From a virus, in IMG/VR virus record IMGVR_UViG_3300037070_002618, positions 1 to 20,434 of that record: a stretch of DNA of 20,434 nt; one strand, given 5' to 3'. Numbering within the stretch: the stretch's first letter is position 1; each line of letters begins with the position of its first letter. The notes under the pieces are model-generated. The model saw only the letters and a program-made list of their open reading frames with translations. It did not search any database and had not been told where the DNA came from. Below, piece by piece: positions 1 through 6,592 of this stretch. A program made the position numbers and the translations under genes.

Positions 1-1
1 T

Positions 2-802
2 GTCTATAACCTGCTGGATGACATCCTCAAATTGGTGGGAGGCTCTGCCGAGGCCAGTTGGCTGCTGATGCGTAAGGGCTTCGTGATTAACCTCGAAAAC
101 GACATGGCGATGAGTGTCGAAGAGTCTGACGCATTGGAAGAGCAAATCGATGAATATGCTCATGGCCTACGCCGCTTTATGAAAACGCGCGGCGTCACCG
201 TCAGCGACCTCGGCAGCGAAGTGGTTGACCCATCCGGCCCCTTTAGCGTCATCATCGGGCTGATTTCAGCCGCCACCGGCATCCCGCAGCGCATCCTCCT
301 CGGCTCAGAGCGTGGCGAGCTAGCCTCATCACAGGACGCGTCGAATTGGGCGGGGGCCATTGCTAGCCGCCAACTCAACTTTGCCGAGCCAACGATCCTA
401 CGCCCGCTAATTGACCGCCTGATGGCGTGGGGAGCCTTACCGAGACCGCAGGCTGCTGATGGACGCTATACGGTCATTTGGGATCCGCTGTTTGAACTCA
501 ACGACCAGGAACGCGCCCTGATTGGCGTTACCTGGGCCGATGCCATCCAAAAGCTCGCATCCGTCTATGGCGAGCCACCCATCACGATGGAGGAATACCG
601 CGGCGACTTTACGCCCTTCCCCGGCGAGTTGCCGGTGACGGCCATAGAGCCTGTGCCACCCCGAACTATTCCCGCCAACCTGCCTGGAGAGGATGTACTT
701 AAGCAAGTCGCCGATGTCGTGGGCAATGCCGGCTACAGTGGCCCGGAAGCGTACGCGTTGGTCAACGCAGCGGCGCGGCTGATTGCAAGGAATGGCGCAT
801 GA
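2..802 (+). CDS. Phage portal protein, DUF1073-like (5'-truncated by window edge)
   Basis: The reading frame is open from base 2, so the start lies outside the window; 266 C-terminal residues are visible. Portal proteins form the dodecameric ring at one capsid vertex, through which DNA is packaged and to which the tail attaches. The assignment rests on the pattern of the visible half: an acidic/helical stretch, then a segment resembling 'SAATGIPQRILLGSERGEL' followed by a SSQDASNW stretch, which is characteristic of DUF1073-type portals, then a helical region and a Pro-rich C terminus. Position upstream of head-morphogenesis, protease and capsid genes agrees. The stop overlaps the next start (ATGA at 799-802). 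The family is known from pattern recognition, not a search; an unrelated portal clade is possible, a non-portal is unlikely. Confidence 0.8.
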   Translation, partial: VYNLLDDILKLVGGSAEASWLLMRKGFVINLENDMAMSVEESDALEEQIDEYAHGLRRFMKTRGVTVSDLGSEVVDPSGPFSVIIGLISAATGIPQRILLGSERGELASSQDASNWAGAIASRQLNFAEPTILRPLIDRLMAWGALPRPQAADGRYTVIWDPLFELNDQERALIGVTWADAIQKLASVYGEPPITMEEYRGDFTPFPGELPVTAIEPVPPRTIPANLPGEDVLKQVADVVGNAGYSGPEAYALVNAAARLIARNGA

Positions 803-1068
803 CTCGAAACAAAAGTGGTGCTGATACTCGCTTTGTTGCATGGCAGCACGGACAAGAGCTTACTGTTTCGATATGCGCGCGCCAGTGGGACGCTATCATC
901 AAAATTGTCGATCAGAAAACACAAACTGAAATGTCATTCGAGTTTAGCCTAAATGATGCAGAGGAAATGGCAGAATTCTTGAATCGTGAGATTAAGTCAA
1001 GGCGAGGACAATCTCTAACAAAATTTGAAGAGTTGAAAGAGAAAATGAAAGACGATATCGAAGAATGA
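799..1068 (+). CDS. Small hypothetical protein between portal and head genes
   Basis: This encodes 89 residues and starts with an ATGA overlap on the portal stop. It ends at TGA overlapping the next ATG (ATGA at 1065-1068), so it is translationally embedded in the operon. The protein has a beta-rich first half (RFVAWQHGQELTVSICARQW, then a strand-like segment) and a helical, highly charged C terminus rich in Lys and Glu ending KDDIEE. No signal peptide, membrane segment or cysteine motif is seen. I do not recognise the family. Its base composition is clearly more AT-rich than the portal and head genes around it, with many AAA/GAA codons, which suggests later acquisition as a cargo gene. That history is inference. 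Confidence 0.7.
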   Translation: MTRNKSGADTRFVAWQHGQELTVSICARQWDAIIKIVDQKTQTEMSFEFSLNDAEEMAEFLNREIKSRRGQSLTKFEELKEKMKDDIEE

Positions 1069-1340
1069 CCCCAGAACAACTCGCCAAGTGGGCCGAATCG
1101 CAAATCCAAGCCCTCATCAGCATCGGCTTTGACGCCATCGAAGCCGAGCGTAGCGTCAACTGGGTTATCACGCATTTGCCGCCTGGGGCTGATCCAAGGA
1201 CGTACATATTCCCGGCTGAAACGTTGAATGAACCGTTAGACGAGGCCGCTGTAAATGACGCCAGACAAGATTGGTACGCTTCCAGCGCAATTCCGGCAAA
1301 ATACAAAAGGCTTTTGGATGCGAGAGAGCGTAGTAGCTAA
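1065..1340 (+). CDS. Conserved-looking phage head-region protein of unknown function
   Basis: The 91-residue protein starts with ATG inside an ATGA overlap. It is mostly helical at the N terminus (EQLAKWAESQIQALISIGFDAIEAE), followed by a 'LPPGADPRTYIFPAE' segment and a C terminus with WYASSAIPAKYKRLLDA. I recall short proteins of this pattern beside portal and head-morphogenesis genes in other tailed phages, but no function is known to me. It overlaps the following head-morphogenesis gene in another frame: by 23 bases if that gene starts at 1318, or by 86 if it starts at 1255. It could be a portal accessory or head-assembly protein; this is inference from position only. Confidence 0.75.
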   Translation: MTPEQLAKWAESQIQALISIGFDAIEAERSVNWVITHLPPGADPRTYIFPAETLNEPLDEAAVNDARQDWYASSAIPAKYKRLLDARERSS

Positions 1341-2007
1341 CGCGTCACCCTTGCCTGGCTATACCTTTGACAGCAAGTCGGGAAGATACCGCTCAAACGC
1401 CACGGGCCGCTACGTCGCCCGTCCTGACATCCTCTTGTTGCTCGAAGCCCAGATTAACGGCAGCGAAGAGCGCATGAACGCCCTGACGCTGGCGGTGATG
1501 GAGGAGCTGATCACGCCCGCCGTCTGGCAGGAACTCACGCGTACGGAAGTCAAGCGTCAGGTGCTTCAGCAGGCGGCCCTTGGTTCAGGCGGCTGGGATC
1601 GCATTTCGCAGGCCGCCTATGGCCGCGCCGGGTCAGACCTGCGCCAACTCTATGCCCAGATTAGCGGCACGGCGCGGGATATTGCAGATAGCCAGGTGAG
1701 CATGGCGCAAGCGCAAGCCAGGGCCAATGAGTATGCCGGGCATGGGCGCAGCCACTTCTATGAGGCCGAGCGTGAGACGATACAGCCAAGCGCCAGCAAC
1801 ATGGTGCTAATTGAGCGGCGTATGTTGAGCGCCGGCGGCAAAGTGTGCAAGGATTGCGTTTCGTTCTACGAACGGGGCTGGCAGCCGTATGGCTCGCTGC
1901 CTGTGCCTGGCGCAGATAGCGTATGCCGGGGAAATTGCCGCTGCCGTCTGACTATCATCGAAGTTGAAGCCAGCGAAATGGCTGATTGGCTTGGTACGAA
2001 AAGATGA
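1318..2007 (+). CDS. Phage minor head / head morphogenesis protein with C-terminal cysteine cluster
   Basis: The protein has 229 residues from the ATG at 1318, chosen because AAAGG lies 7 nt upstream and the overlap with the previous gene is short; an ATG at 1255 would add 21 residues with a poorer ribosome site. The N terminus has the pattern YTFDSKSGRYRSNATGRYV, which I associate with phage head proteins, followed by long helices. The C terminus holds a metal-binding-like set: C177-x2-C180, then C203, C207 and C209 in the VCRGNCRC stretch, preceded by a 'PVPGADS' turn. This resembles the end of SPP1 gp7/Mu gpF-type minor head proteins. Such proteins sit inside the capsid near the portal and are often injected. 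Order after the portal and before the protease/scaffold agrees. Zinc binding is inferred. Confidence 0.7.
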   Translation: MRESVVANASPLPGYTFDSKSGRYRSNATGRYVARPDILLLLEAQINGSEERMNALTLAVMEELITPAVWQELTRTEVKRQVLQQAALGSGGWDRISQAAYGRAGSDLRQLYAQISGTARDIADSQVSMAQAQARANEYAGHGRSHFYEAERETIQPSASNMVLIERRMLSAGGKVCKDCVSFYERGWQPYGSLPVPGADSVCRGNCRCRLTIIEVEASEMADWLGTKR

Positions 2008-2198
2008 CAGAATCACGCGTACCATACCTAACAAAAGTTGTTGCACAAAACGATAAAAAGTGTGATACGATAATTGTCAACCGGGCCGACCTTGAAAAAG
2101 AGCATGGTTTGCTCATGGCCCGCTTGCACATGGTACGCCATCAATTAGGCTATCCGCCGCTGACCTTAAAAGAACAGCGCAGACTCGCAACTAAATAA
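2004..2198 (+). CDS. Small hypothetical protein at end of first head operon segment
   Basis: The start is the ATG at 2004, which overlaps the previous stop as ATGA and gives 64 residues; an upstream TTG at 1986 would add 6. The sequence is basic and helical (ADLEKEHGLLMARLHMVRHQLGYPPLTLKEQRRLATK), with no membrane segment or cysteine motif. It is probably a small structural or DNA-contacting accessory protein, but I do not recognise it. It is the last gene before the intrinsic terminator at 2223-2265. Base composition of its first half is AT-richer than the neighbouring head genes. Confidence 0.6.
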   Translation: MTESRVPYLTKVVAQNDKKCDTIIVNRADLEKEHGLLMARLHMVRHQLGYPPLTLKEQRRLATK

Positions 2199-2222
2199 TT
2201 CCGCCTCAAGAGGAAATCACAG

Positions 2223-2265
2223 GGCGCAATTCTGGAATCATCTTCCAGAACTGCGCCTTTTTTTT
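2223..2265 (+). terminator. Strong intrinsic (rho-independent) terminator
   Basis: The arms GGCGCAATTCTGGAA (2223-2237) and TTCCAGAACTGCGCC (2243-2257) pair over 15 positions with a single A-C mismatch around a 5-nt loop (TCATC). Eight T residues follow immediately (2258-2265). This is a textbook intrinsic terminator on the + strand and the only one I see in the + direction. It splits the head genes: portal and minor head protein upstream, protease/scaffold and capsid downstream. No clear promoter is visible in the 24 bases before the next ATG, so partial readthrough or antitermination is implied. Confidence 0.9.
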
Positions 2266-2289
2266 GTTGTTTTCTGGAGCGCCATCCCA

Positions 2290-3483
2290 ATGCTCACCTT
2301 GCAATTTTCCGGCAATGCCACGACAGGCCAGGTAAAAGAGATTACACACGGGGGCAGGCGTTATCTGGTTTCTCCTGTGGTGGCATTGCGTGAAGGCATT
2401 CTTAACGACACGTACGTGTCAGCCGCCGAGTTTAGCAAGTTCGCCTCTTCATGGCAGGGCAGACCCGTTCCCATTTCACATCCCAGGGCCGATGGCTTGC
2501 CCACCAGCGCCAACACGCCCGACATCTGGGCCACGGACGTACTAGGCCATTTCTGGAATGTAGCCGTTGACGGCGGCGCGCTCAAGGGCGAAATCTGGAT
2601 TGACCTCGACAAGGCGCAAACGATGGGCGAGCGCGCCGCTACCGTCATCAACCGCTTGCGGCAAGGCGGACAGATGGAAGTGTCAACCGGCTATTTCTGC
2701 GAGATGGAGGCAACGCCGGGAACCTATAACGGTGCGGCCTACGGCGGCATTGCTCGCAACATTCGCCCCGACCATTTGGCCTTGTTGCCGGATGAGATTG
2801 GCGCCTGTAGTTGGGCGGACGGCTGCGGTACGCCGCGTGTGAACAGCGAGTGCGGATGTCAGGAGCGATCTATGAGCGAAGAAACGCCGGCAGACGTGTC
2901 TGCCAACGAAAGAAATTTATTCGACAAATTTTTGGGATGGCTTGGCGGACAGAAGTCGCCAGAGGAAACAATTTTAGTGCACCAGGAGAGTGATATGAAC
3001 AAAGAACAGCTTATTGCCGGGCTGGTCGCCAATGCCAAATGCAAGTTTAGCAAGGACAAATTGCAGACTTGGGCCGAGGGCGACTTGCAAGTATTACAGG
3101 ACAGTTTGGGCGAGGCGGAACCTGTGGCAGAGCCTACACCTGAGCCGGAAGCGCCTCACGCTATCCACCGCCCAGAAACCGTGCCTACCCTGTCGCCGGA
3201 ACTAGAGGCGCGTCTGGCTGGGCTGGAAAGCCTGCTCAAGGGACTCAGCGCCAACAGCGACCGGGAGAAGGCGGAACTGGTCAGCGCCATCGTCGCCAAT
3301 AGCCACGGCGCCTGGAGCGAGGCCGATTTGATGCGCCATGACCTGCCCAAGCTGAACCAGGTTTATAGCAGCTATCTGCCGCGTGACTATTCCGGCAACG
3401 GCGGCGCCTGGCGCACCACTGACCCGGAAGAGGAAGAGCTACTTATGAAGTGGCCGGATGAGTTCAAGAAGTTGGGGGTCTAA
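2290..3483 (+). CDS. Capsid maturation protease (DUF2213-like) fused to scaffold
   Basis: The 397-residue protein starts at ATG 2290, with CTGGAG 10 nt upstream. Residues 1-190 resemble DUF2213 prohead proteases: a VSPVVALREGILN start, 'GRPVPISHPRA', a central 'STGYF' segment where a catalytic Ser could lie, and 'RPDHLALLPDEIGAC'. Residues 195-397 are low-complexity and acidic (Glu/Pro-rich near 280-300) and then helical, as expected of a scaffold. The protease would cut scaffold and capsid delta domains inside the procapsid. Two internal in-frame ATGs, each with AGGAG 6 nt upstream, suggest that the scaffold is also made separately. The fusion layout is like lambda gpC/Nu3, with an unrelated sequence. 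Catalytic residues were not verified. Confidence 0.8.
   Translation: MLTLQFSGNATTGQVKEITHGGRRYLVSPVVALREGILNDTYVSAAEFSKFASSWQGRPVPISHPRADGLPTSANTPDIWATDVLGHFWNVAVDGGALKGEIWIDLDKAQTMGERAATVINRLRQGGQMEVSTGYFCEMEATPGTYNGAAYGGIARNIRPDHLALLPDEIGACSWADGCGTPRVNSECGCQERSMSEETPADVSANERNLFDKFLGWLGGQKSPEETILVHQESDMNKEQLIAGLVANAKCKFSKDKLQTWAEGDLQVLQDSLGEAEPVAEPTPEPEAPHAIHRPETVPTLSPELEARLAGLESLLKGLSANSDREKAELVSAIVANSHGAWSEADLMRHDLPKLNQVYSSYLPRDYSGNGGAWRTTDPEEEELLMKWPDEFKKLGV
2872..3483 (+). CDS. Nested in-frame scaffold product 1 (internal start)
   Basis: An internal ATG at 2872 lies in the frame of the protease-scaffold gene (codon 195) and is preceded by AGGAG at 2861-2865 with a 6-nt spacer, as good a ribosome site as most true starts here. 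It would give a 203-residue protein beginning MSEETPADVSANER, starting exactly where the DUF2213-like domain ends. This is the arrangement by which lambda makes Nu3 scaffold from within gene C. That this start is used is inference; it may be one of two alternative starts together with the one at 2995. Confidence 0.45.
   Translation: MSEETPADVSANERNLFDKFLGWLGGQKSPEETILVHQESDMNKEQLIAGLVANAKCKFSKDKLQTWAEGDLQVLQDSLGEAEPVAEPTPEPEAPHAIHRPETVPTLSPELEARLAGLESLLKGLSANSDREKAELVSAIVANSHGAWSEADLMRHDLPKLNQVYSSYLPRDYSGNGGAWRTTDPEEEELLMKWPDEFKKLGV
2995..3483 (+). CDS. Nested in-frame scaffold product 2 (internal start)
   Basis: A second internal ATG at 2995 (codon 236 of the long protein) is preceded by AGGAG at 2984-2988 with a 6-nt spacer and reads MNKEQLIAGLVANAKCKFSK. 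It would give 162 residues: a small helical N-terminal domain, an acidic Pro/Glu linker, a heptad-like helix (LEARLAGLESLLKGL) and a C-terminal basic/acidic tail. The C-terminal helix and tail match what scaffolds use to contact the capsid protein. Use of this start is inferred from the ribosome site and known scaffold gene layouts. Confidence 0.5.
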   Translation: MNKEQLIAGLVANAKCKFSKDKLQTWAEGDLQVLQDSLGEAEPVAEPTPEPEAPHAIHRPETVPTLSPELEARLAGLESLLKGLSANSDREKAELVSAIVANSHGAWSEADLMRHDLPKLNQVYSSYLPRDYSGNGGAWRTTDPEEEELLMKWPDEFKKLGV

Positions 3484-3485
3484 TC

Positions 3486-3971
3486 ATGGCAAGCACCACA
3501 CCACACACGATTGTGCTGCGTTCCAACAATCCCGACAACGGTATGCAGCGCCCGATGGAGGCGCCTGTTCAGGCCGCCGCTACCATCAAGCCGGGCCAGT
3601 TGCTTGACTTTGGCACGACCAATACCGTCAAGCCGCACGCTACCGCTGTTGGCAACCGCAACGGCAACAAGGTAGCTCTTGATAACCTGTGGGCGACCGA
3701 TACCACCGTCGCCGCCATCGACGCCCCCTACACGGCAGGGCAGACATGCGCCTACGTTCATGCTGTGCCGGGCGATGTGCTTTACATGTGGCTCAAGACC
3801 GGCTCGAACATTGCCAAAGGCGCGGCGCTCGAATCGGCAGGCACCGGCGCTTTGCAAGTCGCGACGACGCCCGTCGCCGGCAGCGGCATCGATAATATCG
3901 TCGGCTATGCCGAGGAAGCGGTCAACAACGCTACCGGCTCTGATGGACGCATCCGCGTTCGGATGGCATAA
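3486..3971 (+). CDS. Head decoration protein
   Basis: The protein has 161 residues; ATG lies two bases after the previous stop, with GGGGG in TTGGGGGTC as ribosome site. It is Ala/Gly/Thr-rich and beta-rich with no membrane segment: 'IKPGQLLDFGTTNTVKPHAT' near the N terminus, a GDVLYMWLKTGSNIAKGAALES stretch in the middle, and a C-terminal 'IVGYAEEAVNNAT' plus basic end. This pattern (pay-load G-x-ALES segment, 'VGYAEEAVN') is that of phage head decoration proteins that trimerise on the mature capsid and stabilise it. Position directly before the major capsid gene agrees. Assignment is by pattern; the protein could alternatively be a capsid-associated fibre base. Confidence 0.8.
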   Translation: MASTTPHTIVLRSNNPDNGMQRPMEAPVQAAATIKPGQLLDFGTTNTVKPHATAVGNRNGNKVALDNLWATDTTVAAIDAPYTAGQTCAYVHAVPGDVLYMWLKTGSNIAKGAALESAGTGALQVATTPVAGSGIDNIVGYAEEAVNNATGSDGRIRVRMA

Positions 3972-3981
3972 GGGAGAGATC

Positions 3982-5013
3982 ATGCCAAATTCAAATCTTC
4001 AGGTTCTCGACCTTAATTCGAGTGCAGGACAACAAGCCATCCTCGGCGGACGGCCCACCGTCAACAAGCGTACCGGCGCCGTCACCATTACCTCGGGGCG
4101 TGGGCTGCACGCCAATTCAGCCTTACGCAGCACGGAATGGGCGGAGCTGGACAGCCAAATTGTCGCCGCCGCCTTGCCACCCTTGCGCCTCACCAATCTA
4201 CTGGTCAGCCGCGGCCTAACACGGCGTCTTGGCAGCCTCGGCACCATCATCGCCCAGTACAACCAAATCGGTGAGATGACAGCAGCCAGCGCCACCATCC
4301 GCGGCCATGCCTCAGTGGAAAAAGACCTGGCTGACTTCACGATTGCCGGCGTACCCGTGCCGGTCGTGGCCAAGGAGTTTGAGCTGGATGAGCGTCTACT
4401 GCAATCCAGCCGCATGTTGGGCGACGGCCTCGATGTGGCCAACGCCGCCGCTGCCGCCCGCGTTGTGGCCGAAAAGATTGAGGATATGCTGATCTTAGGC
4501 GATACCTCGATCAACATCCTCGGCCAAACCATCTACGGCCTCACCACTCATCCCAACCGCAACACCGGCACAGCGACATCCTTTGGCGGCGGCGACTGGG
4601 CGACCGCCGGCAATGCCGTCAAGACGATTGCCGGCATGATTGGCGCTGCTCAGGCCGATGGCTACTATGGGCCGTATGGCATTTTCGCCTCGGCTACGCA
4701 GTTCAATGAAGCCGCCTTTATCTATGACACCGATGGTAGCGGCGATACACCGCGTGACCGCATCCTGCGGATGCAAGGCGTTGTCGCCTATGAGCAGATT
4801 CCGCAATTAGCCGATGGCACGGTGCTACTGGTGCAGCTCACCTCAGACGTTGTACAGATTGCCTTTGTACCCGGCTACTTCCCCTCGACAACACGTGAGT
4901 GGGTCAGTGGCGACCGTATGCTCAACAGCTTTAAGGTGCTGGCCGTGACCACGCCGATTGTCAAGGGTAGCGCCGGCGCCAGAAGTGGCGTCGTTCACGC
5001 AACAGGAGCCTGA
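3982..5013 (+). CDS. Major capsid protein, HK97 fold (encapsulin-like subgroup)
   Basis: The protein has 343 residues from ATG 3982, with GGGAGAG a few bases upstream; the frame is open much further 5' (to 3679), but that part overlaps the decoration gene and lacks a ribosome site. The N-terminal arm is short and Ser/Thr-rich. The middle shows the 'VPVPVVAKEFELDERLL' strand followed by a helix with 'VVAEKIEDMLILGDTS', and then 'IYGLTTHPNR', features shared by HK97-fold capsid proteins close to encapsulins (the ED-x2-I-x-G helix end). The C-terminal half has a 'DTPRDRIL' loop and an 'FVPGYFPSTTREW' strand. There is no clear cleaved delta domain, so the scaffold is probably the separate protease-fused protein upstream. 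Confidence 0.88.
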   Translation: MPNSNLQVLDLNSSAGQQAILGGRPTVNKRTGAVTITSGRGLHANSALRSTEWAELDSQIVAAALPPLRLTNLLVSRGLTRRLGSLGTIIAQYNQIGEMTAASATIRGHASVEKDLADFTIAGVPVPVVAKEFELDERLLQSSRMLGDGLDVANAAAAARVVAEKIEDMLILGDTSINILGQTIYGLTTHPNRNTGTATSFGGGDWATAGNAVKTIAGMIGAAQADGYYGPYGIFASATQFNEAAFIYDTDGSGDTPRDRILRMQGVVAYEQIPQLADGTVLLVQLTSDVVQIAFVPGYFPSTTREWVSGDRMLNSFKVLAVTTPIVKGSAGARSGVVHATGA

Positions 5014-5015
5014 AC

Positions 5016-5345
5016 ATGGAACAATCAGAACGCAAGCCGCGCCATGTGGCGCGTAGCTCACAGCCAAAAGAAGAAGAAACATCAACCTACCGCGTCAAGG
5101 AAGGGCAGACGTGGGGCACCAATCCTGAGTTGGAAGCCGGTGACACGGTGGAACTGACCGAAGCCGAGGCCGCCGGCTTTGAAGATAAGTTAGAGCCTGT
5201 GGGTGGCGCCGCTAAAGCCGCGGCGGATGCTCGTGCCGCGCAATTGCCCGCCGGCGCCGTTTCTGCCACGACAGAGACGGTCTCACCGCCTGTGGTCGAT
5301 GATAGTCAGGCGACGGGTTCCCCACGCGTGCCAAAGCGCAATTAA
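5016..5345 (+). CDS. Small acidic protein after major capsid gene
   Basis: The protein has 109 residues. ATG is two bases after the capsid stop, with AGGAG in CAACAGGAGCC upstream. The N-terminal third is charged and probably disordered. A compact middle segment (YRVKEGQTWGTNPELEAGDTVELTEAEAAGFEDKLEPV) resembles the short domain found in small proteins beside capsid genes, in which 'GDxVELTxxEA' precedes a helix. The C terminus is an Ala/Thr/Ser/Pro-rich disordered tail ending in basic residues. It may be a head-completion or capsid-vertex protein; no function is known to me. It is likely co-translated with the capsid gene. Confidence 0.65.
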   Translation: MEQSERKPRHVARSSQPKEEETSTYRVKEGQTWGTNPELEAGDTVELTEAEAAGFEDKLEPVGGAAKAAADARAAQLPAGAVSATTETVSPPVVDDSQATGSPRVPKRN

Positions 5346-5348
5346 GCC

Positions 5349-5735
5349 ATGTACGGAAGCATAGAAGGCGTACGCGCGCTCGTGCCGGCCAATGAATCGA
5401 TCCCGCTCTCGGCGCCGATTGGTCAATGGCTGGGCGAAGGCGCGGCGATTATCGACCGCTATTTTCTCAGCGCAGGCTATGGCGCACCCGTGGCCGGCTC
5501 TGTGCCGTTCTACCCGGAATTGGTCGGCCTCAACAATTTGTTCGCCGCCGCTTATGTCAAGCGCGCCGTCAACATCGAGGTGGCGGGCGGCTTTGAGCAA
5601 CTGCCCACCAGCGAGGTATGGCTGCGCGATTTTTATAGGCGGCTCGAAACATTGGTGGGCGCAGACCTGACCGCAGTAACGGGCATCGTCGTCACGAGCG
5701 GAACCACGCAAGGCTCCATCTTTAGTGTGTACTAA
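5349..5735 (+). CDS. Head-tail connector / adaptor protein (DUF1320 or gp6-like)
   Basis: The protein has 128 residues. It begins MYGSIEGVRALVPANESIPLS and continues with 'IGQWLGEGAAIIDRYFLSAGYGAPVA', a long helix (LNNLFAAAYVKRAVNIEV) and a second helix around WLRDFYRRLETLV. This layout, a short N-terminal segment, a helix ending in 'IDxYL-x3-GY-x2-P' and then a helix with an Ala-rich core, is that of head-completion adaptors that dock under the portal ring (HK97 gp6, Mu gp36/DUF1320). Order just before a gp10-like and a tail-terminator-like gene supports it. The ribosome site is weak (spacing of only 3 bases from the previous stop), so translation is probably coupled. Confidence 0.72.
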   Translation: MYGSIEGVRALVPANESIPLSAPIGQWLGEGAAIIDRYFLSAGYGAPVAGSVPFYPELVGLNNLFAAAYVKRAVNIEVAGGFEQLPTSEVWLRDFYRRLETLVGADLTAVTGIVVTSGTTQGSIFSVY

Positions 5736-5737
5736 TC

Positions 5738-6139
5738 ATGTCAGTACAGATTAGCGTTGACAGCCGCGCCGTCCATCAAATGTTGGGGCGCGCCCCAACT
5801 CAGATCAACAGAGCCATGTACGATGGCATGGTAGACGCTACCACGCTGCTAATTGGCTTGGCGCGCCGCTATCCGCCGCCGCGTGCAGGCTCTACCTACG
5901 TGCGTACCTACAATCTGATGCGGAGTTGGAGCAGGATGGTGACAGGCACTGTGCAGAGCCTACAGGGTGTGGTGAGCAGCAATAGCGCCACGGCGCCCTA
6001 CAACCGCTACGTGATGAGCAGGGCTAGCCAAGCCATGATCCACCGTGGACGCTGGGCTACCGTTGAAGATATTGCCGAACAAAGCCAGGCGACGATAAAT
6101 GCCATCTTTGACGCCAGGTTACAAGGGGCGATCCGATAA
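5738..6139 (+). CDS. HK97 gp10-like neck / tail-completion protein
   Basis: The protein has 133 residues. The N terminus has a beta strand (VQISVDSRAVHQML), then a long amphipathic helix (INRAMYDGMVDATTLLIGLARRYPPPRAGSTYVRT), then the 'LMRSWSRMV' segment and 'GVVSSNSATAPYNRYVMS'. These are the features of the HK97 gp10 family: a helix, a Pro-rich turn with basic residues, a 'R/L-x2-SW' strand and a 'Y-x2-YV' strand. A C-terminal helix follows. The family forms the head-tail joining ring between connector and tail terminator. It follows the adaptor gene with a two-base gap and ends directly at the next ATG. Confidence 0.75.
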   Translation: MSVQISVDSRAVHQMLGRAPTQINRAMYDGMVDATTLLIGLARRYPPPRAGSTYVRTYNLMRSWSRMVTGTVQSLQGVVSSNSATAPYNRYVMSRASQAMIHRGRWATVEDIAEQSQATINAIFDARLQGAIR

Positions 6140-6592
6140 ATGGCGCAGGTCAACGATATTGCCCAGGCTTTACTTACGGTACTGTCAGCCAACATTGCCG
6201 ATATTGACCGCTCCTCCAAGGATAGCTACGAGCCGGCGGTGGACAGCCAGAAGATCGCCCTGATTGCCGTACCCTTTCGCCAAGCTGACACCTATGAGTG
6301 GGCCGACCTCAGCGGCACGAAGCTGCTTTGCCGCCATACCATCAGCCTCGAATTCTGGGTGCGGCTGCCAAACGAGGCGAACGGCATTGCCACGGCCATG
6401 CAGCGCGGGCGTGATATTGGCTTGCAGGCGGCTGTGGTCATTGCCGCCCATGACGGCGAGGGCTATCAGCTGGAGCCGGATGCGGCCATGATGGAGGTGG
6501 CGGTCGATGATGCCATCCTCAATTTGAATGGCCCGGTCTATTTGCGGGCGCGTATGGGCGTGCGTGTAAGGCAAGAAATCGAGGTGAGTTAG
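6140..6592 (+). CDS. Tail terminator-like minor tail protein
   Basis: The protein has 150 residues; ATG follows the previous TAA without gap, with AAGGGG about 10 bases upstream. The sequence starts with a helix (VNDIAQALLTVLSANIADID), followed by strands including TISLEFWVRLPNEANG, then a helix with 'ATAMQRGRDIGLQAAVVIA' and a C-terminal strand pair ending VYLRARMGVRVRQEIEV. This helix-strand-helix-strand order matches tail terminator proteins (lambda gpU/HK97 gp10-neighbour type), which cap the tail tube before head joining. Position between the gp10-like gene and the tube genes is the usual one. The family was assigned from fold-like pattern and synteny only. Confidence 0.65.
   Translation: MAQVNDIAQALLTVLSANIADIDRSSKDSYEPAVDSQKIALIAVPFRQADTYEWADLSGTKLLCRHTISLEFWVRLPNEANGIATAMQRGRDIGLQAAVVIAAHDGEGYQLEPDAAMMEVAVDDAILNLNGPVYLRARMGVRVRQEIEVS

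Noticed and set aside
3679-3981. A longer major capsid protein beginning upstream at 3679
   Set aside because: The extension overlaps the decoration gene, reads as basic low-quality sequence, and the ATG at 3982 has its own good ribosome site.
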